A stretch of 64,000 bases of DNA from Erythrobacter sp. WG (lineage in GTDB: Bacteria; Pseudomonadota; Alphaproteobacteria; Sphingomonadales; Sphingomonadaceae). Shown one piece after another: positions 43,248 through 52,059 of this stretch. Each line of letters starts with the position of its first letter. Positions within the stretch are counted from its first letter, which is position 1. Location of the stretch: contig NZ_JAPFGY010000009.1 in NCBI RefSeq assembly GCF_026586795.1, positions 39,270 to 103,269 of the forward strand, read 5' to 3'. The translations under genes were made by a program, and so were the position numbers. The notes under the pieces are model-generated. The model was not told where the DNA came from and made no database searches. It saw only the letters and a list, made by a program, of their open reading frames with translations.

Positions 43248-44000
43248 GTGTCCAACGCCTTTCTGCTTAGACTGATGCATGCTGCCGAACTGAACGAGCA
43301 GGAGATCGAAGCCGTCGAGGAGCTGTGCAGGCAGCCCCGGGAAATCGGAGCGAAGAAGTACCTTTCGCGCGATGGCGACGAGATGGTCTCTTTTCCGGTG
43401 ATCCTGAGCGGTTGGGCCGCGCGCTACCAGATCCTGCGCAACGGAGCCCGTCAGATCACCCGCCTATTGTTGCCCGGGGATGCATTCTACTTCGACTCTT
43501 CTCCCGACGGGATCGCGATCGAGGAGGTCATCACCCTCAGCCCCTGCAAGATCGTCAACATCCTGCATTCCGATATGCGCCGCGTGATCGACCGCTTCCC
43601 TGCCGTCGGCGAGGCGATGCGCAGCTACGGCTGCATGGAGAATGCGGTGCTTTCGTCCTGGGTGGTCAATGTCGGCAGGCGCGATGCGCTCGAGCGGATG
43701 GCGCACCTTATCTGCGAATCGCATTATCGCCTGTCGATGGTCGATCCGAAGATCGGCAACCAGATCTATTTCCCGCTGACGCAGGACGATCTGGCCGACG
43801 TGCTCGGCCTCACCCCGGTGCACATCAACCGCAAGCTTCAGCAGTTGCGACAGGAGGAACTGATCACGCTGCGATCCAAGCAGCTGGCGATCCTCGATTT
43901 GCGGACCTTGCAGCAGATTGCCGGGTTCGATCCGGCCTATTTGGCGCCCCGCACCCAGATGGAATTCGAGCGCGAGCACCTCCGGGTCGTCGCGGCCTGA
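43248..44000 (+). CDS. Crp/Fnr-family transcriptional regulator (first)
   Basis: A 250-residue regulator: N-terminal cyclic-nucleotide-binding-like beta roll (residues about 25-135) and a C-terminal winged helix (LTQDDLADVLGLTPVHINRKL is the recognition region). It lacks the cAMP phosphate-binding signature and the FNR cysteine cluster, so the ligand is unknown. The start is GTG 43248 behind GAAGGAG. A consensus EcfG promoter lies upstream, so it is likely part of the general stress regulon. It is a paralogue of the regulator at 47.1 kb. Confidence 0.9.
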   Translation: MSNAFLLRLMHAAELNEQEIEAVEELCRQPREIGAKKYLSRDGDEMVSFPVILSGWAARYQILRNGARQITRLLLPGDAFYFDSSPDGIAIEEVITLSPCKIVNILHSDMRRVIDRFPAVGEAMRSYGCMENAVLSSWVVNVGRRDALERMAHLICESHYRLSMVDPKIGNQIYFPLTQDDLADVLGLTPVHINRKLQQLRQEELITLRSKQLAILDLRTLQQIAGFDPAYLAPRTQMEFEREHLRVVAA

Positions 44001-44024
44001 GCTTCCCGAGCGAGAAAGGCGTGA

Positions 44025-44399
44025 TCAGGACTGACCGGCGATAAGCTCGGTCAGTCCTTTCACGATTCTTGCCCGGTCGGCAGGCTTGCTGATGTAGGGG
44101 CTTGCCGCGAGATCTTCGGGCAGCATCCCGGCATCGTAGCCGGTCAGGAACAGAAACGGGATCGCGTTGCTGCGCAGGGTCCGCGCGAAGTCGAAGGACA
44201 GGCTGCGCCCGAGGTTGATATCGATCAGCACCGCATCGATCGGTCCGCCTGCAAGATGAGGGGCAAGATCGGGCACGGTCGCCGTGACGGCGATCACCGT
44301 CGCCCCGGCTTCCTCCAGCGTGTCCTTGCTGTCGTGCGCCTGGTAATAGTCGTCCTCGAGGATGATGATGCGGCGGCCGGCGAGCGGATTGTCGGTCAT
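44025..44399 (-). CDS. Stand-alone response regulator (FAT-GUY-like)
   Basis: A 124-residue single receiver. Acidic pair in IILEDDYYQ, phospho-Asp in VLIDINLG, and IPFLFLTGYDAG, close to the FAT-GUY signature of alphaproteobacterial single-domain regulators (Leu replaces the Ala). Lys is in YISKPADR. GAAGGA lies 7 bases before ATG 44399. It is directly downstream of the four-PAS HWE kinase on the same strand, so it is the probable phosphorylation target. Confidence 0.9.
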   Translation of the reverse strand: MTDNPLAGRRIIILEDDYYQAHDSKDTLEEAGATVIAVTATVPDLAPHLAGGPIDAVLIDINLGRSLSFDFARTLRSNAIPFLFLTGYDAGMLPEDLAASPYISKPADRARIVKGLTELIAGQS

Positions 44400-44413
44400 G
44401 GTCGTGTCCTTCG

Positions 44414-46552
44414 TCACGAGCGCGTTTCGAGGATGCTGCCGGTGTCGGACAGCGGGAATTCGAGTTCCGCCAGCATTCCGGTATCGTGCACCGTGAAACG
44501 TCCCATGCCCTCAAGCTCGTAAGGCACGCGCTCCTCGATCAGGCGGCGACCGAAACCCTTGCGGTTGTTCTTCGTCTTGCCGCGCGGTGCTGTCTCCTGC
44601 CAGCGTAGCGAAACCCAGGTCCGGGACTCCTTCTCTTCGGTCGACCAGATGATGCGGATGTAGCCGGTATCGCCCAGCGCGCCGTACTTGACCGAATTGG
44701 TGGCAAGTTCGTGGATGGCAAGCGTCACGATCTCGGCGGCGTGCGGCGAGAGTGCCACCTCCGGTCCGTCGACATGGCACATATCGGGCTGGACGGCGTG
44801 AACTACCAGCTCCTCGCGCACCAGTTCCGATAGGTCGACGGTGCGCCCCGGCGAGCGGGTCAGGGTGCTCTGCGTTCGTCCCATCGCCTGGAGGCGGCCG
44901 ATGAGGTGATCGACATAGTCGTCGACATTGCGGTGCGAGGGCGCCGACAGCCGCGCCACCGATCGGACCATGCCGATCAGGTTGCGGACCCGGTGCTGGA
45001 GCTCGGCCACCAGCAACCGCTGCCATTCCTCCTCGCGCCGCCGCTGCGTGATGTCGATCAGCGCCCCGAGCATCCGGATCGGTCGATGCTGTTCGTCATA
45101 GAGGAACCGGCCGCGGGCCGACACCCAGCGCACATCCCCGCCGGGCTGGCAGATGCGGTATTCGTTGACGTAATCCCCGCCGCTGCGCATCGCCTGCGCC
45201 ACCTTGCGGTCGCACTCGGCGCGGTCCTCGGGATGGACCCGTTCGGCCCAAAGCTCGTAAGTCGGGGTGACTTCGCCGACCTCGTAGCCCTCGATCCGGA
45301 AGTGCTCGTCGGACCAGACGAGTTCGCCGCTCTCGACGTTCCAGTCCCACAGCGCGACCTTGCCGATCTCGCTGGCCATCCGCAGCATCTGCGCGCCGTG
45401 ATCGATCTGCTGCTCGCTGTGGCGGCGCGCGGTGATGTCGGTCGCCATGCCGAACCATTCGGTGATCGTCCCGTCCTCGTCGAAGACCGGGACCGCGCGC
45501 GATGACAGCCAGCTGACCGCGCCATCGGCGGTCCTCACGCGGTTCTCGACATGGAACGGGCCGCAGCGCGCCTTGGCGTCGTCGATCACGGAGCGGACCA
45601 GTTCGCGGTCGCTGTCGATCACGAAGCGCTCGAGCCAGTCGCTCTGCTCGCCGACGTCGCCGAGCAGCTGCTTGCCCCCGACCTGCTCCATCAAGGAGCA
45701 ATCGGGGCTCAAGCGGAAGATAAGGTCCGACGTGGCGTCGATCAGCGATTGCAGTCGCTTCTCGCTGTGGCGCAGGGCGAGTTCCATCCGCTTGCGCTCG
45801 CCGACGTCCTCGAACAGGATGCCGACCTGGTTCGGGGCATTCTCGCCGATAGGAAAGGCGAAAACGTCGAACCATCGCCCAAGGGCGGGCGAGGCACTTT
45901 CGAAGCGCTCGGCCACTCCGCTTCGCGCGATGCGTCCGTAGGTCTCTGCCCAGTAATCCTCGATATCGGGCTCGAGGCTGCGCATCGTCTTGCCGATCGG
46001 ATCGATCAACCCGGTCTGGCCGACGAAGGCGTCATTGGCCTCGATGAACCGGTAATCGCGGCCTTTGCCGGCATCGTCGAAGATGACCTCGACGATGCAA
46101 AAGCCTTCGTCGATCGTGTCGAACAGCAGCTTGTAGCGCGCATCGGCCTCGCGGTGGCGGGCGCGGGCGCGATGCTCGTTCGAGACGTCGCGGATCGTTG
46201 CCATCACTGCGGTCGTGTCGCCAAAGGGCACCGGGGTGAGCGTCGTCTGGTAGTAGTTGTCATCGCGCGAGCTCTGGCGGATCACCACCACGGGCTCGCC
46301 CGAGGCGAAGACTTGCGCGAAGTCGCGGATCCAGTCATCCGCGATGTCCGGCCAACGTCTGCGCAGCGTCTGCCCCGCGATATTGTCCACCCCGAGCTGC
46401 TCAGCCATGCGATCATTGGCCGTCACATAGGCCAGATCGACGAGGGTGCCGTCTTCGCCGAAGATCGGCTCGACCAGGCAAGCCGGCTCGGGAAGCGCCT
46501 GGAAGGCGGCGGCGAACAGCGTTTCGCCAGGATCGTGGAGTCTGTCCGCCAT
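44414..46552 (-). CDS. Four-PAS HWE-family sensor histidine kinase
   Basis: Cytosolic kinase of 712 residues. Four PAS/PAC units in series (about 10-125, 135-265, 270-400, 405-515) are followed by the HWE dimerisation box with His in AELQHRVRNLIGMV and the catalytic domain with IHELATNSVKYGALGD and the WxE in VSLRWQETAPRG. No transmembrane segment and no LOV cysteine motif were noticed. ATG 46552 is the start of the first PAS. CCTATGTTAG lies 52 bases upstream. It is cotranscribed with the receiver at 44.0 kb and divergent from a small membrane protein gene. Confidence 0.92.
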   Translation of the reverse strand: MADRLHDPGETLFAAAFQALPEPACLVEPIFGEDGTLVDLAYVTANDRMAEQLGVDNIAGQTLRRRWPDIADDWIRDFAQVFASGEPVVVIRQSSRDDNYYQTTLTPVPFGDTTAVMATIRDVSNEHRARARHREADARYKLLFDTIDEGFCIVEVIFDDAGKGRDYRFIEANDAFVGQTGLIDPIGKTMRSLEPDIEDYWAETYGRIARSGVAERFESASPALGRWFDVFAFPIGENAPNQVGILFEDVGERKRMELALRHSEKRLQSLIDATSDLIFRLSPDCSLMEQVGGKQLLGDVGEQSDWLERFVIDSDRELVRSVIDDAKARCGPFHVENRVRTADGAVSWLSSRAVPVFDEDGTITEWFGMATDITARRHSEQQIDHGAQMLRMASEIGKVALWDWNVESGELVWSDEHFRIEGYEVGEVTPTYELWAERVHPEDRAECDRKVAQAMRSGGDYVNEYRICQPGGDVRWVSARGRFLYDEQHRPIRMLGALIDITQRRREEEWQRLLVAELQHRVRNLIGMVRSVARLSAPSHRNVDDYVDHLIGRLQAMGRTQSTLTRSPGRTVDLSELVREELVVHAVQPDMCHVDGPEVALSPHAAEIVTLAIHELATNSVKYGALGDTGYIRIIWSTEEKESRTWVSLRWQETAPRGKTKNNRKGFGRRLIEERVPYELEGMGRFTVHDTGMLAELEFPLSDTGSILETRS

Positions 46553-46604
46553 GCGCTCGATTTTTCCGGGTCTCGTCGGATAGTAGATCGTGCCGAAACG
46601 CTTG

Positions 46605-46614
46605 CTAACATAGG
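46605..46614 (-). promoter_or_regulatory. CCTATGTKAR motif, copy b
   Basis: CCTATGTTAG on the minus strand, 52 bases before the HWE kinase start, in the gap shared with the divergent small gene at 46736. Confidence 0.45.
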
Positions 46615-46735
46615 TTGACGAGCGGGCAAGTCCACCATTGCCCTGATGCAGGATAAGGACTTGCGCCGCGCGCAATGGAAGAACCGCCGCAACTGTCGCG
46701 TCGCCCACTGCGCCGACTATTCGAGGACCCTTTCC

Positions 46736-46978
46736 ATGCGTATGATCCTGACCTTGTTCGCCGTCGGCGCCGCCGCTTACGTCTTTGCGCAGCGCCAGCA
46801 GACCGGACGCGCCGCCCCGCGCGCCGCATTCGCCCCCGATCAGTCCGGTCATGGCGCGAGCCCTGTGCGGGATGCTGGACCCGAGGCGATGCGAGACACG
46901 CCCCCGGGCACCTGGACGCAAGTCGACGAAGCGAGCGATCAGAGCTTCCCTGCCAGCGATCCGCCGGCGACGTACTGA
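46736..46978 (+). CDS. Small membrane protein with SFPASDPP motif
   Basis: An 80-residue protein. The N-terminal helix (MILTLFAVGAAAYVFA) is followed by a polar linker and the C-terminal motif DEASDQSFPASDPP, which I recall from many short bacterial proteins of unknown role. GAGG lies 9 bases before ATG 46736. It is divergent from the four-PAS kinase and shares its control region. The composition is natural, and the conserved motif makes it a real gene. Confidence 0.75.
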   Translation: MRMILTLFAVGAAAYVFAQRQQTGRAAPRAAFAPDQSGHGASPVRDAGPEAMRDTPPGTWTQVDEASDQSFPASDPPATY

Positions 46979-47131
46979 ACCTCGCGAACGGTCCGGGGCT
47001 GTCCGCTGTCGCCGGGGCACCGGGGTGCTTCGCACCTCATCGCGCAGCTAATGTGCGTTAAGGCGCGTCCTTTCGCCATTCGGTTTTCTGCGCCCGCTGC
47101 CCATTCTGGGCGAGGATCAGGACTGACGAAG

Positions 47132-47878
47132 ATGACGACACTGACCGCTGCCGGAATCGAACCCCTGTTTCGCCTGCTGGGCCGCTATATGCCCTTGCAG
47201 GAAGAAGATCGCACGGCGCTGTTGACGCTCGAAGCAGGGCCCGTGTGCGTCGGCGATGCCCGCAGCGATATCGCGCGCGAAGGCGAAAACCCTTCGGTAG
47301 TGCGTCTGCTCGTGTCGGGCTGGGCGTGCCGTTACAAGGATTTGCCCGACGGGCGGCGCCAGATCGTCGGCTTCTTCCTGCCGGGCGATTTCTGCGACCT
47401 CAACATCTACATCCTGAAGGAGCTTGATCACTCGATCGGCGCGCTCACCGCGGTGCGTTACTACGAGATCCAGCCCCAGCAATTCCAGTCCGTCATCGAG
47501 GAGCGCCCGCAGCTGCTGCGTGCGCTGCTGTGGCACGAGATGGTGACGAGCGGCATTCAGCGCGAATGGCTCCTGTCGATCGGGCAGCGCTCGCCGCTGG
47601 AGCGGCTCGCGCATCTGTTCGTGGAGCTTTACTACCGGCTCCAGGCGGTCGGGCTCGCCACGGGCCACAGTTTCGATTTCCCGATCACCCAGAACCATCT
47701 CGCCGAAGCCAATGGCCTCAGCCTCGTGCACCTCAACCGCACGCTTCAGGAGATGCGTCGCGAGGGGCTGATCGAGCTGTCGGACAAGCAACTGCGGATC
47801 GGCGATCTCGACCGGCTGAAGCGGGTTGCGATGTTCAATTCCAATTACCTGCACTTCAACCGCGCCGAGCGGGCCTAA
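47132..47878 (+). CDS. Crp/Fnr-family transcriptional regulator (second)
   Basis: A 248-residue regulator with the same layout as the one at 43.2 kb: beta-roll sensor (VVRLLVSGWACRYKDLPDGR, IVGFFLPGDFCDLNIY) and winged helix (ITQNHLAEANGLSLVHLNRTL). No cAMP or iron-sulfur motif. ATG 47132 is chosen because homologous domain sequence starts there, although the frame is open to 47051 and the ribosome site is weak. It converges on ligD with a 4-base overlap of stops. Confidence 0.88.
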   Translation: MTTLTAAGIEPLFRLLGRYMPLQEEDRTALLTLEAGPVCVGDARSDIAREGENPSVVRLLVSGWACRYKDLPDGRRQIVGFFLPGDFCDLNIYILKELDHSIGALTAVRYYEIQPQQFQSVIEERPQLLRALLWHEMVTSGIQREWLLSIGQRSPLERLAHLFVELYYRLQAVGLATGHSFDFPITQNHLAEANGLSLVHLNRTLQEMRREGLIELSDKQLRIGDLDRLKRVAMFNSNYLHFNRAERA

Positions 47879-50409
47879 ACGTCGGGGAGGTTCTGTGCGG
47901 CGAACCCCCAGCCCTTGAGCGCAGGGGATGCGGCGCGTTTCGTGAGGGCCTCCGCGTCGCCGATGGCAAAGGCTTGGGCGCTGTCGAAGCTGGCGAGTTC
48001 GTCCCAGGTGATCGGCGCCGCGACCGGCGCGCGCTCCCGCGAGCGGGCAGAGTAGGGCACCACGGCGGTGGCACCGCGCTGGTTGCGCAGCCAGTCGATG
48101 AAGATCCTGCCCGTGCGCTTCGCCTTGCTCATCGTCGCGACGAACCGGTCGGGTTCGGCCTGCGCCAGCGCCTCGGCGAAGCGGCGTGCGAAGTCCTTGT
48201 GCGTCTCCCAGGTGTGGCCGGGGGTCAGCGGCACGACCACATGAACGCCTTTGCCGCCGGACAGCATCGGCACCGAGGCAAGGCCGATATCGGCGAGGTG
48301 CTTTGCGATGTCCTGCGCGGCCTGCCGGACGTCGCCAAAGCCGAGCCCCGCATCGGGATCGAGGTCGAAGATCATCCGGTCCGGCCGCTCGACGGCATCG
48401 GCGCGCGAGCCCCATACGTGGAACTCGATGGTGCCCATCTGGACGCATTGCAGGATGCCGCGTGTGTCGGTGACGTAGAGGTAATCCTCGTTGCCGCCGT
48501 CCTTCTCGCGGATCGGGACATGGCGGACCGCATCGCCCATGCTGCCGGTGTCGTGCTTCTGGAAGAAACACTTCTTCGCCCGCCCCTGCGGGCAGCGCAC
48601 GAGGCTGATCGGACGATCGCCGAGGAAGGGCAGCATCAAGGGGGCGATGGCAGCATAGTAATCGGCCAGGTCGCCCTTGGTCTCGCCGCTTTCGGGGAAG
48701 ATGACCCGATCGCGGCTGGAGATGGCGACATCGCTTGCCGCCTTCGGAGCGGGCCGGGGGCGCTCGGGCCTGACGGCCGTTGCGGGCTTGTCGGCGCGCA
48801 GGCCAATGAAGCTTGCATGGCGCACGCTGCCGCTGGCGGTGAATTCGGCGAAGGCGACCTCGGCGACGAGCTTGGGGGTGAGCCATGTCACCCCCCGCGC
48901 AGCGGCGCGATCGACATCGATCGGCGGGGTCAGCCGCACGAGCGGCTTCATCCGCGCGGCGAGGTCGGCCATGGTATCGGTGTCGAAGCCGGTGCCGACA
49001 TTGCCCTTGTAGACAAGAGCGCCGCCCTCGTTCTGCGCGAGCAGCAGCGAGGCGAAGGGGCGGGCGCGCGCGGTGGAGGCCTTGAAGCCGGCGATCACGA
49101 ACTCCTGCCGCCGGGTGCATTTGACCTTGACCCAGCTCCTCGTGCGCCGCCCCGCGTAGGGCGCGTCGATCGCCTTGGCGATGATCCCCTCCTGCCCGGC
49201 CTTGCACATCGCCTCGAACAATCGCTCGCCCGCGCCTATGACGCGGTCGGCGACGTGGATCGGCGCTTCGGCATTGGCGAGGAGGGCGGCGAGACGCTCC
49301 TTGCGCTCGATGTTGGAGAGCTCTGTCAGGTCCTCGTCGTCCGCCTCCAGCAGATCGAAGGCATGGAAGGCGAGGGCATCCTCCGCACCCTGCGAGCCGT
49401 GCCCGCGCTTCAGGACGTTCTGCAACGTCGAGAAATCGGGATTCCCGTCCTTGCCCGGCGCGACGATCTCGCCGTCGATCAGGGCGGGCGGCAGGTCGAG
49501 CGCGGCGATGGCGCGAACAAGCGGGGCGAACTTGTCGGTCCAATCCTGCCCGGTTCGGGTGTAGACCCTGACCTCATCCCCCGCGACCGCGACGAGCGCG
49601 CGATAGCCGTCGAATTTGATCTCGTGCATCCAGTCGTTCCCCGTCAGCACGGTGTCGACAAGGGTGGCGAGCTGGGGCTTGCGGAAGGCGGGGAGCTTGC
49701 CGGCTCGCTTGCGCTTCGCCTTCTTCGACCTCGCGCCACCTCCGTTCGCCTCGAGCGAAGTCGGGGGGCTGGGCGGGGTGTCTCGACTGCGCTCGACACG
49801 AACGGACTTCGAGGGTAGCGCCTTGCCCCTCTTACCCGCCTCGATCTCGGCCATCGAGCGGCCTGTCACGACGCTCGTGAGCGCCTGCTCGACGAGAGTG
49901 TCGCCCTCCTCGGCAAAATCGTCCGTGACCTTCCTGAGCAACCAGTTCTCGCGCTTCTCGCCGGGCTTGCGCTTGAGGCGGATCAGCATCCATTCGCCTT
50001 TCATCCGCTCGCCTTCGAGGATAAAGTGGAGGTGGCCTTCCTCAAGGTCCTTCGCGCTCTTGCCCGCGATCGGGGTCCAGATGCCGCGGTCCCATAGCAT
50101 CACCGTGCCGCCGCCATATTCGCCCTTGGGGATGGTGCCCTCGAACGTGGCGTAGGAGAGCGGATGGTCCTCGGTGCGCACCGCGAGGCGCTTTACCGCT
50201 GGATCGAGGCTCGGCCCCTTGGTGACCGCCCAGCTCTTCAGCACGCCGTCCACCTCGAGCCTCAGGTCCCAGTGGAGCCGGGTCGCGGCGTGCTTCTGGA
50301 CCATGAAGGTGTTGCCGGTGCCCTTCGCGGCCTCGCCTCTGGGCTCGGCGGTGCGCGCGAAGTCGCGCTTGGCGTTGTAGTCCGCGAGCGGATCGGCGCG
50401 TCGTGCCAT
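47875..50409 (-). CDS. ligD: ATP-dependent DNA ligase D (NHEJ) with repeat-derived linker
   Basis: End-joining repair enzyme of 844 residues with domain order phosphoesterase, ligase, polymerase. The phosphoesterase (about 1-185) has RLHWDLRLEVDG and GTIPKGEYGGGTV. The ligase (about 245-540) has the adenylation Lys in MHEIKFDGYR, plus DGEIVAP and WVKVKC. The polymerase (about 560-844) has MIFDLDPDAG and the LSGGKGVHVVVPL region. Residues about 201-223 (containing VRVERSRDTPPSPP) come from a palindromic repeat in the interdomain linker. ku lies 10 bases upstream. Confidence 0.96.
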   Translation of the reverse strand: MARRADPLADYNAKRDFARTAEPRGEAAKGTGNTFMVQKHAATRLHWDLRLEVDGVLKSWAVTKGPSLDPAVKRLAVRTEDHPLSYATFEGTIPKGEYGGGTVMLWDRGIWTPIAGKSAKDLEEGHLHFILEGERMKGEWMLIRLKRKPGEKRENWLLRKVTDDFAEEGDTLVEQALTSVVTGRSMAEIEAGKRGKALPSKSVRVERSRDTPPSPPTSLEANGGGARSKKAKRKRAGKLPAFRKPQLATLVDTVLTGNDWMHEIKFDGYRALVAVAGDEVRVYTRTGQDWTDKFAPLVRAIAALDLPPALIDGEIVAPGKDGNPDFSTLQNVLKRGHGSQGAEDALAFHAFDLLEADDEDLTELSNIERKERLAALLANAEAPIHVADRVIGAGERLFEAMCKAGQEGIIAKAIDAPYAGRRTRSWVKVKCTRRQEFVIAGFKASTARARPFASLLLAQNEGGALVYKGNVGTGFDTDTMADLAARMKPLVRLTPPIDVDRAAARGVTWLTPKLVAEVAFAEFTASGSVRHASFIGLRADKPATAVRPERPRPAPKAASDVAISSRDRVIFPESGETKGDLADYYAAIAPLMLPFLGDRPISLVRCPQGRAKKCFFQKHDTGSMGDAVRHVPIREKDGGNEDYLYVTDTRGILQCVQMGTIEFHVWGSRADAVERPDRMIFDLDPDAGLGFGDVRQAAQDIAKHLADIGLASVPMLSGGKGVHVVVPLTPGHTWETHKDFARRFAEALAQAEPDRFVATMSKAKRTGRIFIDWLRNQRGATAVVPYSARSRERAPVAAPITWDELASFDSAQAFAIGDAEALTKRAASPALKGWGFAAQNLPDV
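49741..49806. repeat. 66-base palindromic element inserted in ligD
   Basis: Terminal arms TCCGTTCG / CGAACGGA and inner arms TCGAGCGAAGTCG / CGACTGCGCTCGA (one mismatch). It is exactly 22 codons, so the frame is kept. The core GTCGAGCGCAGTCGAGACAC type is, from general knowledge, a common dispersed repeat in sphingomonads. Confidence 0.75.
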
Positions 50410-50419
50410 CCGCGTCCGC

Positions 50420-51349
50420 TCAGGCCCGCTTGCGAGCGGCGGCGGCGGGCGCCTTCTTCGCCGGAGCGGCCTTTTTCGTCGGCGCCTTCTTGGCGGGAGC
50501 CTTCGCGGCTGCTGCCGGCTTCTTCGCGGCGGGTGCCTTCTTCGCTGCGGCTGACCCGCCGGTGGTGCCGACCGACTTCTTGAGCGCCGCCATGAGGTCG
50601 ACGACATTGCTGCCGCGGCTGGCGGGTTCGCCCGCGTCCTCGATGATCGCCTTGCCGGTCTTCGATTTCGCCTTCTTGTCGATCAGCGCGCGCAGCGCCT
50701 CGACATAGCGGTTCTCGAATTCGCCCGCTTCGAAGGGCGCGGTGCGTTTGTCGATCAAGGTCGTGGCGAGGTCGAGCAGCTCGGCGTCGGGCTTGATATC
50801 GTCGATTTCGCTGAAGAAGGCGCGGCCGGCGCGCACCTCGTCGGCATAGCGCAGCGTTTCCAGCAGCAGCCCCTTGCCGCAGGGCTTCAGCGCCACGAGC
50901 TTCTCGGTTCCGCGCAGCGCCAGCTGTCCGAGCGCGACCTTCTTCGACGTCCTGAGCGCCTCGCGCAGCACCACGAAGGCTTCTTCCGCGAGCTGGTCCT
51001 TGGGCGCGACGTAGTAGGGCTTCTCGAAATAGAGCGGGTCGATCTCGTCCGCGCCCACGAATTGCACCAGCTCCAGCGTGCGCTTGCTCTCCAGCTTCAC
51101 CGCCTCGATCTCGCGCTCCTCTAGCAGGACATATTCGCCCTTCTCGACCTCGTAGCCCTTGATGATGTCCTCGCGCTTCACCGGGCCGATGCCGGGGACG
51201 ACCTTTTCATAGGCGATGCGCTTGCCGCTGGGCTTATGGACCTGGTTGAAGCGGATTTGCGCACCCGTCTTGGTGGCGCTGAAAATCTCGACGGGGATCG
51301 AGACCAGCGCGAGGCGGATCTGGCCGGACCAGTAGGCGCGGGCTGCCAT
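50420..51349 (-). CDS. ku: Ku homologue, NHEJ end-binding protein
   Basis: Ring-forming DNA-end-binding protein of 309 residues that recruits LigD. The family N-terminus is ARAYWSGQIRLALVSIPVEI, then IRFNQVHKPSGKRI and DPLYFEKPYYVAPKD. The C-terminal 45 residues are a Lys/Ala/Pro tail (KKAPAKKAPTKKAAPAKKA-type) seen in many bacterial Ku proteins for DNA threading. ATG 51349 begins the conserved block. CCTATGTTAA lies 64 bases upstream. It forms an operon with ligD. Confidence 0.96.
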   Translation of the reverse strand: MAARAYWSGQIRLALVSIPVEIFSATKTGAQIRFNQVHKPSGKRIAYEKVVPGIGPVKREDIIKGYEVEKGEYVLLEEREIEAVKLESKRTLELVQFVGADEIDPLYFEKPYYVAPKDQLAEEAFVVLREALRTSKKVALGQLALRGTEKLVALKPCGKGLLLETLRYADEVRAGRAFFSEIDDIKPDAELLDLATTLIDKRTAPFEAGEFENRYVEALRALIDKKAKSKTGKAIIEDAGEPASRGSNVVDLMAALKKSVGTTGGSAAAKKAPAAKKPAAAAKAPAKKAPTKKAAPAKKAPAAAARKRA

Positions 51350-51413
51350 GCGTCGTCCTTTACGTGAAGGCTGAGGTCGAGCGGAGTGGTGGCGCAGGTG
51401 GGTGGAGTGGGCA

Positions 51414-51423
51414 TTAACATAGG
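51414..51423 (-). promoter_or_regulatory. CCTATGTKAR motif, copy c
   Basis: CCTATGTTAA on the minus strand, 64 bases before the ku start. Confidence 0.45.
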
Positions 51424-51519
51424 CGTGTGCCGCCGCGCTGCCCCGGCGCGACACTGGGACGCACCCCACCCCAGCTTCGATGGACCTTCCGCCATGCCCC
51501 AATTCGCGATCTGCGCTTC

Positions 51520-52059
51520 ATGACCGACAACGTACTGGCGCTCGCCGAGCGCCCCGTTCCCGAGATCGGGGAACTTCATGCGGCCGCCAAGGCATTGCTC
51601 GAGAAGCTCGAGGAAAAGGACATCGCGCTGGTCACGGCGGAGAGTTGCACCGGCGGCTTCCTCGCCTCGCTGTGCACCGATATCGAGGGGCTGAGCCACG
51701 GTTTCGACCGCGGGTTCGTGACCTACACCAAGGACGCCAAGCGCGAACTGCTCGGGGTCGATGGCGATATGCTTGAGCGCGAGGGCGCCGTCAGTGAGCC
51801 GGTCGCCCGCGCGATGGCGGAAGGGTGCCTGAAGCGCTCGGGTGCAGGGCTGGCGCTGGCCGTAACGGGCTTTGCCGGCGCGTCCGATCCCGAGGAGGAC
51901 GAGGGGCCGGGCGTCACCTTCGTCGCTGCCGCAGTGTCGGGCCACACCTCGGTGACCCGAATCGACTATGGGGAGCGTCCCCGCCGCGACGTGCGCAACC
52001 TCGTCAGCCTGGCGGCAGTGGAGATCGGGCTGCGGACGCTCGCCGGCGAGCGGGGTTAG
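51520..52059 (+). CDS. CinA C-terminal family (PncC-type) amidohydrolase
   Basis: A 179-residue protein of the CinA C-terminal family, which as PncC converts nicotinamide mononucleotide to nicotinic acid mononucleotide. The nucleophile loop is LVTAESCTGGFLASLC. GAVSEPVARAMAEG and AVTGFAGASDPEEDEGPG follow, the last being a variant of the usual VTGIAGPGG. It has no N-terminal CinA domain, so it is the stand-alone type. It is divergent from ku-ligD. NMN is a by-product of NAD-dependent ligase, which may explain the neighbourhood (inference). Confidence 0.87.
   Translation: MTDNVLALAERPVPEIGELHAAAKALLEKLEEKDIALVTAESCTGGFLASLCTDIEGLSHGFDRGFVTYTKDAKRELLGVDGDMLEREGAVSEPVARAMAEGCLKRSGAGLALAVTGFAGASDPEEDEGPGVTFVAAAVSGHTSVTRIDYGERPRRDVRNLVSLAAVEIGLRTLAGERG

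Noticed and set aside
47117..49543. Second long minus-strand frame over ligD
   Set aside because: It is a shifted frame of ligD with Arg-rich composition; LigD motifs are in the other frame.
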